9,300 bases of DNA from Anaerolinea sp. (GTDB lineage: Bacteria > Chloroflexota > Anaerolineae > Anaerolineales > Anaerolineaceae), in assembly GCA_013824385.1 (NCBI GenBank), contig PNNU01000108.1, positions 1 to 9,300 on the forward strand. The letters are read 5' to 3'. Position numbers and translations under genes: made by a program. The notes below the pieces were generated by a model, which ran no database searches, was not told where the DNA came from, and worked only from the letters and a program-made list of their open reading frames with translations. Positions 1 to 7,552 of this stretch are shown piece after piece (within the stretch, counting starts at the first letter, position 1; each line of letters starts with the position of its first letter).

Positions 1-213
1 GGTTACCCAAGAGGATTAATAGGTGCGCAAATTCCTTTGTCAGCGCGAATCTTTTGCATTATTGATGTATGGGATGCGCTTCGCTCTGACCGCCCCTATA
101 GAAAAGCCTGGCCTGCAGATAAAGTATTGGATCATATTCAATCACTTTCAGGAACCCACTTTGACCCGCTTGTTCTAAAAACCTGCCTGGATTCCGGTAT
201 ATTTTCTGATTAG
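1..213 (+). CDS. HD-GYP domain protein, C-terminal fragment (5' end outside window)
   Basis: Frame 1 is open from the first base to the TAG at 211-213 (70 residues). It begins exactly at the Gly-Tyr-Pro of the HD-GYP signature (GYPRGL), then reads IPLSARIFCIIDVWDAL and RSDRPYRKAW. This matches the conserved stretch after the GYP motif, where family members usually read ARI..VADVYDALTSDRPYRKA. HD-GYP proteins are metal-dependent phosphodiesterases that hydrolyse c-di-GMP to pGpG or GMP. The catalytic His-Asp pair and any sensory or receiver domains lie upstream of the window, so activity and architecture cannot be judged. The closing helix (HIQSLSGTHFDPLVLKTCL) is the usual end of the domain. 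The gene ends 78 bp before the groESL -35 box, on the same strand, with no clear terminator between. The family is confident; the full product is unknown. Confidence 0.88.
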   Translation, partial: GYPRGLIGAQIPLSARIFCIIDVWDALRSDRPYRKAWPADKVLDHIQSLSGTHFDPLVLKTCLDSGIFSD

Positions 214-291
214 TATAAAACGTTTAATCATGATTATTCTTATATCTGAATCATAGATTATCAGAGTTTTATTAGAGATATTAATAATCTC

Positions 292-320
292 TTGACACTT
301 AAATACTCCAACGGTATCAT
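292..320 (+). promoter_or_regulatory. groESL housekeeping-sigma promoter
   Basis: The -35 box TTGACA (292-297) is a perfect consensus. A 17-bp spacer separates it from the -10 box TATCAT (315-320, 5 of 6 consensus). Transcription should start near 326-328, only a few bases before the CIRCE operator, which is the expected arrangement for HrcA repression of a vegetative promoter. The upstream stretch 214-290 is AT-rich and contains a 12-bp palindrome TAATCATGATTA (225-236) of unknown meaning. Confidence 0.85.
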
Positions 321-330
321 TGAGCTGTCA

Positions 331-357
331 TTAGCACTCGCTATAGGTGAGTGCTAA
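331..357. promoter_or_regulatory. CIRCE element (HrcA operator)
   Basis: TTAGCACTC (331-339), a 9-bp spacer (340-348) and GAGTGCTAA (349-357) form a perfect 9-9-9 inverted repeat identical to the CIRCE consensus. HrcA dimers bind this site and repress chaperone operons. Folding and activation of HrcA by GroEL gives feedback, so repression lifts when GroEL is occupied by unfolded proteins. Its place between the predicted transcription start and the groES ribosome binding site means it also lies in the mRNA leader. hrcA itself is not in this window. Confidence 0.97.
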
Positions 358-386
358 AATCCAAAAAAATCTGAGTTATCCTAATC

Positions 387-392
387 AGGAGG
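387..392 (+). promoter_or_regulatory. groES ribosome binding site (decides the start)
   Basis: AGGAGG lies 5 nt before the ATG at 398. It selects that ATG over an in-frame GTG at 347, which would lie inside the CIRCE operator and has no Shine-Dalgarno sequence. Confidence 0.85.
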
Positions 393-397
393 CAAGT

Positions 398-691
398 ATG
401 GCGCTAAATTTGAAACCCTTGGGCAGTCGTGTCATTGTTGAACCCACCGAAGAGAACGACATCACCGCTGGTGGTATCGTCCTTCCCGAAACTGCCAAAG
501 AAAAACCCCAAAAGGGTCTTGTTCTGGCTGCAGGCCCCGGCGACCGTGATGAAGACGGCGATCGCATTGAAATGGATGTCAAAGTCGGCGATACCGTTCT
601 TTTCGCCAAGTACGGCGGCACCGAGATCAAGGTTGACGGCAAGAAGCTGTTGATTTTGCGCGAGAGCGATCTGCTCGCTATTGTTGGTTAA
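398..691 (+). CDS. groES: co-chaperonin GroES (Hsp10)
   Basis: A 97-residue protein of standard GroES length. GroES forms the heptameric lid that caps the GroEL ring and closes the folding chamber in the cytoplasm. Visible hallmarks are the N-terminal [12 protein letters not shown] strand, the mobile loop containing the GGIVLP GroEL-binding motif (residues 25-30), [13 protein letters not shown], the [18 protein letters not shown] segment, and the terminal [14 protein letters not shown]. The start is the ATG at 398, set by a strong AGGAGG and by homology; the first residues MALNLKPL are typical. groEL follows 33 bp downstream, so the two form one operon under the CIRCE-controlled promoter. Identification is essentially certain. 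Confidence 0.97.
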   Translation: MALNLKPLGSRVIVEPTEENDITAGGIVLPETAKEKPQKGLVLAAGPGDRDEDGDRIEMDVKVGDTVLFAKYGGTEIKVDGKKLLILRESDLLAIVG

Positions 692-724
692 TTCGTTATT
701 ATTCAATTAAAGGAGTAAACACCT

Positions 725-2365
725 ATGGCAGCAAAACAACTGGTATTTGGTGAAGAAGCACGACGCAAGCTCAAGAACGGCATTGATGTAGTCGCCGCCG
801 CTGTTGTCACCACCCTTGGACCCAAAGGCCGCAATGTGGCCATCGACCGCAAGTTTGGTTCTCCGACCATCACACATGATGGTGTGACCGTGGCCAAAGA
901 GATCGAATTGGAAGACCCCTATGAGAATATGGGCGCCCAACTGATCAAAGAAGCCGCCACCAAGACCAACGACATCGCTGGAGACGGCACCACCACCTCC
1001 ACCCTGCTCGCTCATTCCATCGTGACTGAAGGCTTGAAAACCCTCGCCGCCGGCGGCAACCCCATGCTTCTCAAGCACGGCATCGAAATTGCCACCGCCA
1101 AAGTCTCTGAAAAAATCAAAAGCTTCGCCACCCCCATTTCAACCCGCCAGGATATTGCTTCCGTGGCCACCACATCCGCCCAGGACGCCTCAATTGGTGA
1201 ACTGATCGCCGACGTGATGGACAAAGTAGGCAAAGACGGCGTCATCACCGTTGAAGAATCAAAGGGTCTCGAATTCGAAAAAGAATACGTCGAAGGTATG
1301 CAGTTTGACCGCGGATACATCTCGGCTTACTTCATCACCGATTCCGACAAGATGGAATCCATCATCCCCGAACCTTACATCCTGATCTACGACAAGAAGA
1401 TCTCTGCCGCCCAGGATATCGTTCCCATCCTCGAAAAACTCGTCCAGACCGGCAAGCGCGACCTGGTGATCATCGCCGAAGATATTGACGGCGAAGCACT
1501 GGCCACTTTGGTCTTGAACAAACTGCGCGGTATGTTGAACGTTTTGGCCGTCAAAGCCCCCGGCTTCGGCGATCGCCGCAAAGCCATGATGCAAGATCTC
1601 GCCATCCTCACCGGCGCCCAGGTCATCTCTGAAGAGACCGGCCGCAAGCTCGAGACCGTGGTCATCGCTGACCTCGGCCGCGCCGAAAAGATTTCTGCCG
1701 ACAAAGACAACACCACCGTCATCGGCGGCAAAGGCGAAGAAGCCCAGATCAAGGGCCGTATCGAACAAATCCGCATCGAAATCGACAAGACCACCAGCGA
1801 TTACGACCGCGAGAAGTTGCAAGAACGTTTGGCCAAGCTTTCTGGCGGCGTTGCCATCATCCGTGTTGGTGCAGCCACCGAGACCGAACTGAAAGAAAAG
1901 AAACATCGTGTCGAAGACGCCCTCTCCGCAACCCGTGCGGCTGTTGAAGAAGGTATCGTCCCCGGCGGCGGTGTGGCGCTGATCAATGCCATGACCGTGC
2001 TGGATGACCTCAAACTCGACAGCGAAGACGAACAGATCGGCGTCAAGATCGTGCGCAAGTCTCTCGAAATGCCCATGCGCAAAATCGTTGAGAACGCTGG
2101 CAAAGACGGCGCTGTGATCGTTGAAGGCGTGCGCGCTGCCCAGAAGGCACAGAAGAACACCAATGTCGGATACGACGTCATCCGTGACGAATACATCGAC
2201 ATGATCAAGGGCGGCCTGGGCGATCCCGCCAAGGTGACCCGTGGTGCACTCGAGAATGCAGCATCCATTGCTGCCATGATCCTCACCACTGAAGCACTCA
2301 TCACCGATATGCCCGAAAAGAACGCTCCCGCCATGCCCGCCGGCGGCCCCCCGATGGATTACTAG
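725..2365 (+). CDS. groEL: chaperonin GroEL (Hsp60)
   Basis: A 546-residue chaperonin of normal length. It assembles into double heptameric rings that fold client proteins using ATP with the GroES lid. Seen in the sequence are [15 protein letters not shown] at the N terminus, LGPKGRN (31-37), [10 protein letters not shown] (51-60), the nucleotide-binding GDGTTT (86-91, with the Asp at the E. coli Asp87 position), [12 protein letters not shown] in the apical domain, and [21 protein letters not shown] near the C terminus. The ATG at 725 follows AAAGGAG (709-715) with 9 nt spacing. The C-terminal tail is Pro/Ala/Gly-rich and ends PPMDY rather than in the long Gly-Gly-Met repeat of E. coli. Codons favour C and G at third positions far more than the signalling genes nearby, consistent with high expression. 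It is co-transcribed with groES. Confidence 0.98.
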   Translation: MAAKQLVFGEEARRKLKNGIDVVAAAVVTTLGPKGRNVAIDRKFGSPTITHDGVTVAKEIELEDPYENMGAQLIKEAATKTNDIAGDGTTTSTLLAHSIVTEGLKTLAAGGNPMLLKHGIEIATAKVSEKIKSFATPISTRQDIASVATTSAQDASIGELIADVMDKVGKDGVITVEESKGLEFEKEYVEGMQFDRGYISAYFITDSDKMESIIPEPYILIYDKKISAAQDIVPILEKLVQTGKRDLVIIAEDIDGEALATLVLNKLRGMLNVLAVKAPGFGDRRKAMMQDLAILTGAQVISEETGRKLETVVIADLGRAEKISADKDNTTVIGGKGEEAQIKGRIEQIRIEIDKTTSDYDREKLQERLAKLSGGVAIIRVGAATETELKEKKHRVEDALSATRAAVEEGIVPGGGVALINAMTVLDDLKLDSEDEQIGVKIVRKSLEMPMRKIVENAGKDGAVIVEGVRAAQKAQKNTNVGYDVIRDEYIDMIKGGLGDPAKVTRGALENAASIAAMILTTEALITDMPEKNAPAMPAGGPPMDY

Positions 2366-2390
2366 ATCTAAGCAGCTTTATGTCCTTTCA

Positions 2391-2440
2391 GTCCCCGAAT
2401 TCATTTCCAGAATTCGGGGACTTGCATTAGACGAGTCTAG
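2391..2440 (+). repeat. hairpin-plus-tail repeat, copy 1 (after groEL)
   Basis: A perfect 12-bp inverted repeat, GTCCCCGAATTC (2391-2402) and GAATTCGGGGAC (2410-2421), surrounds a 7-nt loop. The tail TTGCATTAGACGAGTCTAG (2422-2440) follows and is nearly the same as the tail behind the stem-loop at 9003-9032. It starts 25 bp past the groEL stop and could end or protect the groESL transcript. It lacks a T-run, so it is not a canonical intrinsic terminator. Confidence 0.8.
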
Positions 2441-2454
2441 AGAACTACATTACA

Positions 2455-2486
2455 GTCCCTGAAATCTGTTTTTGGATTTCGGAGAT
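2455..2486 (+). repeat. hairpin repeat, copy 2 (degenerate)
   Basis: GTCCCTGAAATC (2455-2466) and GATTTCGGAGAT (2475-2486) can pair with one mismatch and two G-T wobbles around an 8-nt loop. The sequence TTTGTATTAC follows, resembling the TTGCATTAG tail of better copies. It looks like a decayed member of the same family as copy 1. Confidence 0.6.
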
Positions 2487-2509
2487 TTGTATTACTTATG
2501 TTCAGAGCA

Positions 2510-2544
2510 AGACCCCGATTTCAGAAAAAAAGAAATCGGGGTCT
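2510..2544. repeat. hairpin repeat, copy 3
   Basis: A perfect 13-bp inverted repeat, AGACCCCGATTTC (2510-2522) and GAAATCGGGGTCT (2532-2544), has an A-rich 9-nt loop. The preceding AGAGCAAG matches the GGGCAAG motif that precedes CCGATTTC in the right-hand repeats (9170-9189, 9275-9294). No T-run follows on either strand, so an intrinsic terminator is not supported, though the stem is strong. Confidence 0.75.
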
Positions 2545-2636
2545 ACTAGATAACCAGAAATCAGAGACTGTTGCAGTTTAGATATCGGAGGGACGCCATA
2601 TATTAAGTGTATTTCGTTTTTTTTCTGTAAATCTTA

Positions 2637-2665
2637 TTGTAAGAGATTGCCGTAATTGATACAAT
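2637..2665 (+). promoter_or_regulatory. predicted promoter of the MEDS gene
   Basis: TTGTAA (2637-2642, 4 of 6 consensus), a 17-bp spacer, and TACAAT (2660-2665, 5 of 6) preceded by an extended -10 TG (2657-2658). Transcription would start near 2672, giving a leader of about 34 nt that carries the AAAGGGGA ribosome binding site (2693-2700). It probably drives the MEDS gene and possibly the kinase behind it. Confidence 0.6.
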
Positions 2666-2705
2666 ATGAAATGATATATTTATAGGTTTAGGAAAGGGGA
2701 ATAAC

Positions 2706-3308
2706 ATGGTCAATAATAGTAGTGAAATTGATATGGGATTCACCAAAGAACGCATTCCTGATTGCACTCACATCTGTTTAATTTTTGATAATGAAGAACA
2801 ACGACAAAAAATTGTCGCTGAATACATTGCAGCCGGACTCAAGCAGGGAGAATTGGTCCGCTATTTCGCTGACACAACTTCAACTGAAGATATCAATTCA
2901 TGGCTATCAGCAATGGGGGTAGAAATCCCGGAAAATGGACCTTTTGGGGTATACAAAGCCGAAACTGCTTATTGTCCTACTGGACAATTCGATCCCAAGG
3001 CAATGATTGACAAAATGATTCCCACCTATGACCGGGCTAAACAGGCTGGATATAATGGTGTTCGCAGTATTGGTGAAATGACCTGGTCGCTGAAAGGTCT
3101 TCCGGGCTCAGATCGCGTGTTGGAATATGAAGCATTGCTTAATACAATTAAAACAACTTACCCGCACATCGGAATGTGCATGTATGACGCAAATCTTTTT
3201 GACGGCGCCACCCTGTTCAAGGTACTCCAGGTGCATCCCTATATGGTCGCGCATGGACAAATCGTCAGGAATCCGTATTACATAAGGCCGGAAGAATTTC
3301 AGAATTAA
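2706..3308 (+). CDS. stand-alone MEDS domain sensory protein
   Basis: A 200-residue soluble protein consisting almost entirely of one MEDS (methanogen/methylotroph, DcmR sensory) domain, about residues 15-190. Recognisable parts are THICLIFDNEEQRQKIVAEY (21-40), the GLKQGELVRYF strand, the IGEMTW segment (122-127), LEYEALLN (139-146), the MCMYDANLF stretch (157-165), and HPYMVAHGQIVRNPYY (177-192). The domain was named from the dichloromethane regulator DcmR and is usually fused to DNA-binding or kinase domains, where it is thought to sense hydrocarbon derivatives. Here no output domain is present. The start at 2706 has AAAGGGGA 5 nt upstream. A histidine kinase gene follows 123 bp downstream on the same strand, suggesting a sensor/kinase pair. 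The ligand and partner are unknown. Confidence 0.8.
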   Translation: MVNNSSEIDMGFTKERIPDCTHICLIFDNEEQRQKIVAEYIAAGLKQGELVRYFADTTSTEDINSWLSAMGVEIPENGPFGVYKAETAYCPTGQFDPKAMIDKMIPTYDRAKQAGYNGVRSIGEMTWSLKGLPGSDRVLEYEALLNTIKTTYPHIGMCMYDANLFDGATLFKVLQVHPYMVAHGQIVRNPYYIRPEEFQN

Positions 3309-3431
3309 TCTCGAATTAAATCCTGATCGGTAAACCTTCAGGGAATACGAGGTTTATTAGATAATGATTGGCTATAACCAAAAATCATATTTACTCAACA
3401 TTGCATTATTAAATATCGGAGATTCATAGAC

Positions 3432-5273
3432 GTGGTGAGTCAAAAGCAGAATGATCAGGTTCAGGATTGGCAAAAAGCTGATGCACGCGTCCTTGGACAA
3501 ATCCTTGCGGCGCAAAATATTCTATTTGCTTTGACTGAAACACAACAAATTGCAGAATTCTATGCGCAGGCTCTTATTTCGGTTCCCGGGATTACCGGTT
3601 GCCGAGTCTGTTTGGGAGATAAGTCAGCAGAGGCTGGTGAAATATTGAGCAGTATTTGTGCAAAGTGTGAATCCGTGCACAAATTAGCCGGAAGTGATGA
3701 AGCCCTCATTCTTGCCAATTCAGAGATTATGTGCAGCTTGGCTGACCGACCTGATATCCGTTTCGTTGCCATCGATTTTAACCAGCATAGTTTTGGCATA
3801 TTTGTCTTCAAGATAAATAATGCAGCTGCTTTTGAAATTTATCAACCCTTTATCACTAATCTTGCTAATTATGTCGGCCTCTCCCTTGAAAATCGTTTGC
3901 AGCATAACTTACTACTAATGGCACGCGATGAATTGGAACGCAAAGTAGAAGAGCGCACACATGACCTGAGAGCCGCAAACGAAGCGCTAACTGTCTCTCA
4001 CTCAATGGCGCTCAACATGATGGACGAAGCAAACATGGCAAGAAAACAGGCAGAACAGATCAATATCGAAATGGAAGTAGAAGTCGCTGAACGCAAACGA
4101 TCAGAAGAGGCTTTACGTGAAAATGAACAAAAATTCCGCGGCTTTGTCGAGGAATCATCCGACGGCTTTACACTCACAGATGAGCAGGGTGTAATCATCG
4201 AATGGAACCATGCACGAGAGAAAATGACTGGCTTGCTGGCAAATCAGGTCATTGGGCAAAAACTTTGGGATGTTCTATATCAAATGCTCCTGCCGGAGTC
4301 ACAAACCACTGAACGCTATGAACGCAATAAAAAACTTATTTTGAACGCATTACATACCGGCAAGTCAACGCTTTTTGACAATGTACTTGAGTCAGAGGTG
4401 GTACGCAATAAAAACGAGCGCCATTTTATCCAACAGACCATCTTCCCGATAAAGACCGATAAGGGCTATCGCATGGGTTCAGTAACGCATGACATAACCG
4501 AGCGCAAAAAAGCGGAGGAGGATATCCGTAAGCTAAATCAGGATTTGGAACAACGCGTCATAGAACGGACTATTCAGCTCAAGGCGGCAAATGAAGAGCT
4601 TGAAGCCTTTTCCTATTCAGTCTCGCATGACTTACGCGCACCATTACGACATATTCATGGTTATATAGAATTGTTGTATGAACGGACTCGAACAACCCTC
4701 GACGATCAAAGCCGAAATTATATGACGATTGTTATCGATTCGGTCAAAGAAATGGACAACCTGATCAACGATCTTTTATCGTTCTCACGGATGAGTCGGA
4801 ATGACCTAAATCAATCGCAGGTTGATCTGGATAACTTGATAAAAAGTATTATTCTTGAATATGAACCAGAAATTCAGTGCCGACAGATCCAATGGCAAAT
4901 TTCTCCACTGCCGTTGGTCACAGGCGATCAAGCCATGTTGCGTATTGTGTTGGTCAATCTGATTTCTAACGCATTGAAGTTCACCCGCTCGAGAAAGATC
5001 GCGAAAATAGAAATTGGATGCGAGAAGAAAGATGAGATCGAGGTGGTGATCTTTATCCGCGATAATGGCGTCGGCTTCGATATGAAATACGTCAGCAAAC
5101 TCTTTGGGGTATTTCAACGTTTACATCGAGCTAACGAATTCGAAGGCACGGGTATCGGTCTCGCCAATGTTCAGCGGATCATCAACCGGCACGGCGGTAG
5201 AACCTGGGCTGAAGGTGAGATTGATAAAGGCGCTACTTTTTATTTCTCGCTTCCCCGAATTGTGGAGGAATAG
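3432..5273 (+). CDS. soluble PAS-containing sensor histidine kinase
   Basis: A 613-residue kinase with no membrane segment or signal peptide, so probably cytoplasmic. In order: a GAF-like N-terminal domain (about 20-160) carrying two CxxC motifs (C57/C60, C76/C79); a long coiled-coil linker (about 163-232); a PAS domain (about 233-358, ending GSVTHDITERKKAEE); a second coiled coil (360-392); HisKA with the phosphoacceptor His399 in FSYSVSHDLRAPLRHI; and HATPase with N-box LVNLISNALKF (507-517), DNGVGF (544-549) and GTGIGLA (572-578). All catalytic boxes are intact. The family autophosphorylates on His and passes the phosphate to a response regulator; none is fused or encoded nearby, so it is an orphan here. 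The GTG start at 3432 has GGAGA 9 nt upstream; a second GTG at 3435 is possible. A weak stem-loop (3331-3356) lies in the gap after the MEDS gene. The stimulus is unknown. Confidence 0.92.
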   Translation: MVSQKQNDQVQDWQKADARVLGQILAAQNILFALTETQQIAEFYAQALISVPGITGCRVCLGDKSAEAGEILSSICAKCESVHKLAGSDEALILANSEIMCSLADRPDIRFVAIDFNQHSFGIFVFKINNAAAFEIYQPFITNLANYVGLSLENRLQHNLLLMARDELERKVEERTHDLRAANEALTVSHSMALNMMDEANMARKQAEQINIEMEVEVAERKRSEEALRENEQKFRGFVEESSDGFTLTDEQGVIIEWNHAREKMTGLLANQVIGQKLWDVLYQMLLPESQTTERYERNKKLILNALHTGKSTLFDNVLESEVVRNKNERHFIQQTIFPIKTDKGYRMGSVTHDITERKKAEEDIRKLNQDLEQRVIERTIQLKAANEELEAFSYSVSHDLRAPLRHIHGYIELLYERTRTTLDDQSRNYMTIVIDSVKEMDNLINDLLSFSRMSRNDLNQSQVDLDNLIKSIILEYEPEIQCRQIQWQISPLPLVTGDQAMLRIVLVNLISNALKFTRSRKIAKIEIGCEKKDEIEVVIFIRDNGVGFDMKYVSKLFGVFQRLHRANEFEGTGIGLANVQRIINRHGGRTWAEGEIDKGATFYFSLPRIVEE

Positions 5274-5638
5274 AATCACGCAGGTTGCGATGGATGGCTG
5301 ATTTGTTGATACTGACTCCCAGAAAAATGTTTTAAATTTCGGATAGTTGCTTTAGGCAGAGAAATTGTAGAATATCGAAATATTAAGCCAGAATTTCGTA
5401 TTGTCAACCTAAATTTTCTATGAGAAGCGGCAATATCTAAACCCAGGTTGAATGAAAAAAAACATAGTATAAATCACCTGAAATTCAGGTATGATTATAT
5501 TTATAAGCTCAAAAACTCGTGAGATGGTGATAATAATTTTATACTGATATTGAGTGATGAGCACATAAATGTGGTCACCTCGAAAGCCGAGAACAGCCAA
5601 ATTAACCGTCTGTTGGATAAGTTCCTAAAAGAGGTTTT
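5274..5638. other. intergenic region upstream of the PAS/GGDEF gene
   Basis: A 365-bp AT-rich gap with no convincing gene. It contains a 15-bp inverted repeat (5476-5490, listed separately) and a possible weak promoter with TATACT at 5540-5545 but a poor -35 (TCGTGA, 5517-5522). I find no clear terminator behind the kinase and no recognisable riboswitch, including no c-di-GMP riboswitch core. The leader to the next start would be long, about 85 nt, if that promoter is real. Confidence 0.5.
5476..5490. repeat. short inverted repeat, operator-like
   Basis: ACCTGAA (5476-5482), one base, TTCAGGT (5484-5490). The arms match perfectly. The one-base centre makes an RNA hairpin unlikely and favours a dimeric DNA-binding site. 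It lies 149 bp before the start of the PAS/GGDEF gene. No regulator is recognised for it. Confidence 0.4.
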
Positions 5639-7525
5639 ATGGCTTTCCATACGTCCTTCAAACCTGTTACCCCTTCTTCCTGGTTATTGCCTGTAATTAA
5701 TCTCTGGCATTGGTTGGTCAGAATGCCTCCCCATATGAGTGGGCCAAAACGACGCCGCACGCGATTTCTTGCAATCATTCTAATTACATTCATCCTGGTA
5801 GCGACCACGACGGCTATTGTGGGTTTTTTCCGTCACTTCATCTTAATGGAAATGCTCCTACTGATGGTTCCAGCCGTCTTTTACATTATCGCTTATGGCT
5901 TGAATCGCAGCGGGCATAACCAATTGTCGGCTGGATTGACGATTGTGACTGTTTTTTTGGTTGTCTTTGCATCAGCAATCTCTCAGCACAATAGTATCTT
6001 GCTCGGATTTGTATTGGTTGCCCTGTTTCTGACCAGTGTATTTTTCTACATGCCATACTCAATAATCGTTTACACGATTACCATGACCGTGATTCTATTT
6101 GCGCCGCGTATTTTTCCCGGGTGGATTTTTTCATCCTATCCTCAATTGACATTTCTGATTGGCGTCACCGGCTTTTTGACCGTTATCACGGCCGCAATCA
6201 GCAAGCGGGATATTGACCAAATTGACAAACAATCTCGCCTTCTGGAAGATGAGAACGCCGAACGTCTTCAAATTGAAGCGGAATTGCGCGAGTCGCGAGA
6301 CGAATTGGAAATCAGAGTCGCCGAACGCACTGCTGATCTTGATGGGCTCAACATTGAATTGAACATCGAACTTGCTAAAAAAGAGAAGATGGAATTAGCA
6401 TTGAAAAAGAGTGAGGAACTTTATCGAACCTTGATCGAAGCAGCAAAAGAGTCGATATTTATTATCAATCAAACCAATTGCATCGAATATGTAAACAGTT
6501 TTGGAGCTGACTGGCTCGGACGAACAATGGAGGAAATCATCGGTCAGCCAATCTCATTGCTTTTTTCAAAAGAAACAGGCAAACAACTAAATATCCGCAA
6601 AGTATTTGAAAGCGGTGAACCTGTTTGGGTTGAAAGCGAAACGCAACTCCTGAATGGAAAGAAGTGGTTGAATACCGGTTTGTTCCCATTGAAAGATGAT
6701 GATGGAACAACTTATGCGGTTTTGGGCTTCTCACGCGATATTAGCGAAAGAAAACAATTGGAAGATGAATTACGAATTAAGGAAGAACGCTTCCGCAGTA
6801 TTTATGAAAATGCTGTCGAGGGGATCTTCCAGAGCACATTGGACGGTAGTTATATGCATGTGAATAATGCCATGGCGCAAATATTTGGTTATGAGTCACC
6901 TGAAGAAATGATCGCTCTCGTTGGTAAAGATATAGAGCACAAAGTCCATCAATCTCCCAAAAGTAACACTCAATTTCTCAATCTACTCAAAAAGGAAGGT
7001 GAGATTAAAGGGTTTGAAGCGCTGAACCTGCGAAAAGACGGCAGTGAAATATGGACAAGCACCAACGCCCGGTTGGTCACTGACGCCCATGGTGAAATAT
7101 GGTATACCGAAGGTTTTCTGATCGATATCACAAAGCGAAAACAAATCGAGTATGCTTTGAGCGCGAGTGACAAACGCTTTAGAAGTCTCTTTGAAAATGC
7201 CCCAATCTCCCTCTGGGAGGAAGATTTCACCCCCATCATGACCTACTTTGATGAATTGCGTCGGTTAGGGGTCACCAATTTTAGAGAATATTTTGAGTCT
7301 CATCCCCAAGCCGTAGCCGATTGCGCCGGGAAGGTAAGAATTATCAAGGTAAATAACGCAACACTTGAATTATTCAAAGCCAGATCCGACCAGGAATTAT
7401 TAGAAAGTATTGATAAAGTGTTTTGTGAAGAATCGTTGCCAGTCTTCAGGGAAGAACTCATTGCCCTTGCCGAAGGTAAAACCAGATTTGATGGCGAAGC
7501 CATCAACCTGACTATGGCAGGTTAA
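5639..7525 (+). CDS. membrane PAS sensor protein (N-terminal part of the split diguanylate cyclase)
   Basis: A 628-residue product as read to the TAA. Residues 1-40 are a basic cytoplasmic leader (GPKRRRTRF). Six hydrophobic helices follow at about 43-64, 68-88, 97-115, 119-137, 139-156 and 164-187, then a coiled-coil linker (about 195-250, with DELEIRVAERTADL). PAS1 spans about 252-366 (ends FSRDISERKQLEDEL) and PAS2 about 374-495 (ends GFLIDITKRKQIEYAL). PAS3 starts near 503 (RFRSLFENAPISLWEEDF) and is cut before its last strands. No kinase or cyclase output is present in this piece alone, so by itself it would be a sensor without an effector. The start at 5639 has AAAGAGG (5628-5634) with a short 4-nt gap. 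PAS ligands cannot be read from sequence. Confidence 0.85.
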   Translation: MAFHTSFKPVTPSSWLLPVINLWHWLVRMPPHMSGPKRRRTRFLAIILITFILVATTTAIVGFFRHFILMEMLLLMVPAVFYIIAYGLNRSGHNQLSAGLTIVTVFLVVFASAISQHNSILLGFVLVALFLTSVFFYMPYSIIVYTITMTVILFAPRIFPGWIFSSYPQLTFLIGVTGFLTVITAAISKRDIDQIDKQSRLLEDENAERLQIEAELRESRDELEIRVAERTADLDGLNIELNIELAKKEKMELALKKSEELYRTLIEAAKESIFIINQTNCIEYVNSFGADWLGRTMEEIIGQPISLLFSKETGKQLNIRKVFESGEPVWVESETQLLNGKKWLNTGLFPLKDDDGTTYAVLGFSRDISERKQLEDELRIKEERFRSIYENAVEGIFQSTLDGSYMHVNNAMAQIFGYESPEEMIALVGKDIEHKVHQSPKSNTQFLNLLKKEGEIKGFEALNLRKDGSEIWTSTNARLVTDAHGEIWYTEGFLIDITKRKQIEYALSASDKRFRSLFENAPISLWEEDFTPIMTYFDELRRLGVTNFREYFESHPQAVADCAGKVRIIKVNNATLELFKARSDQELLESIDKVFCEESLPVFREELIALAEGKTRFDGEAINLTMAG

Positions 7526-7552
7526 AGAATTCACGTTGCGCTGAGTTTAATA

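Noticed and set aside
347..397. N-terminal extension of groES from the GTG at 347
   Set aside because: That GTG lies inside the CIRCE operator, has no ribosome binding site, and adds 17 residues absent from GroES proteins; the ATG at 398 has a perfect AGGAGG.
1259..1906. Long open frame on the minus strand inside groEL
   Set aside because: It is a composition effect of a GC-rich third-position gene on the opposite strand; the product resembles no protein and groEL is unquestionable.
2391..2544. Canonical intrinsic terminators of groESL
   Set aside because: The stems are strong but none is followed by a T-run on the + strand, and the same stems recur away from gene ends, so they are listed as repeats.
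5418..5600. Minus-strand frame of 60 residues in the gap before the PAS gene
   Set aside because: AT-rich, low-complexity product with no domain and no clear ribosome binding site.
5274..5638. c-di-GMP riboswitch in the leader of the PAS/GGDEF gene
   Set aside because: The conserved GEMM core elements are not present; a GAAA and a few paired bases near 5580 are not enough.
7523..7525. Recoding of TAA as a sense codon
   Set aside because: TAA is the normal stop of groES, the MEDS gene and the cyclase, and no selenocysteine (TGA) or pyrrolysine (TAG) signal applies to TAA.
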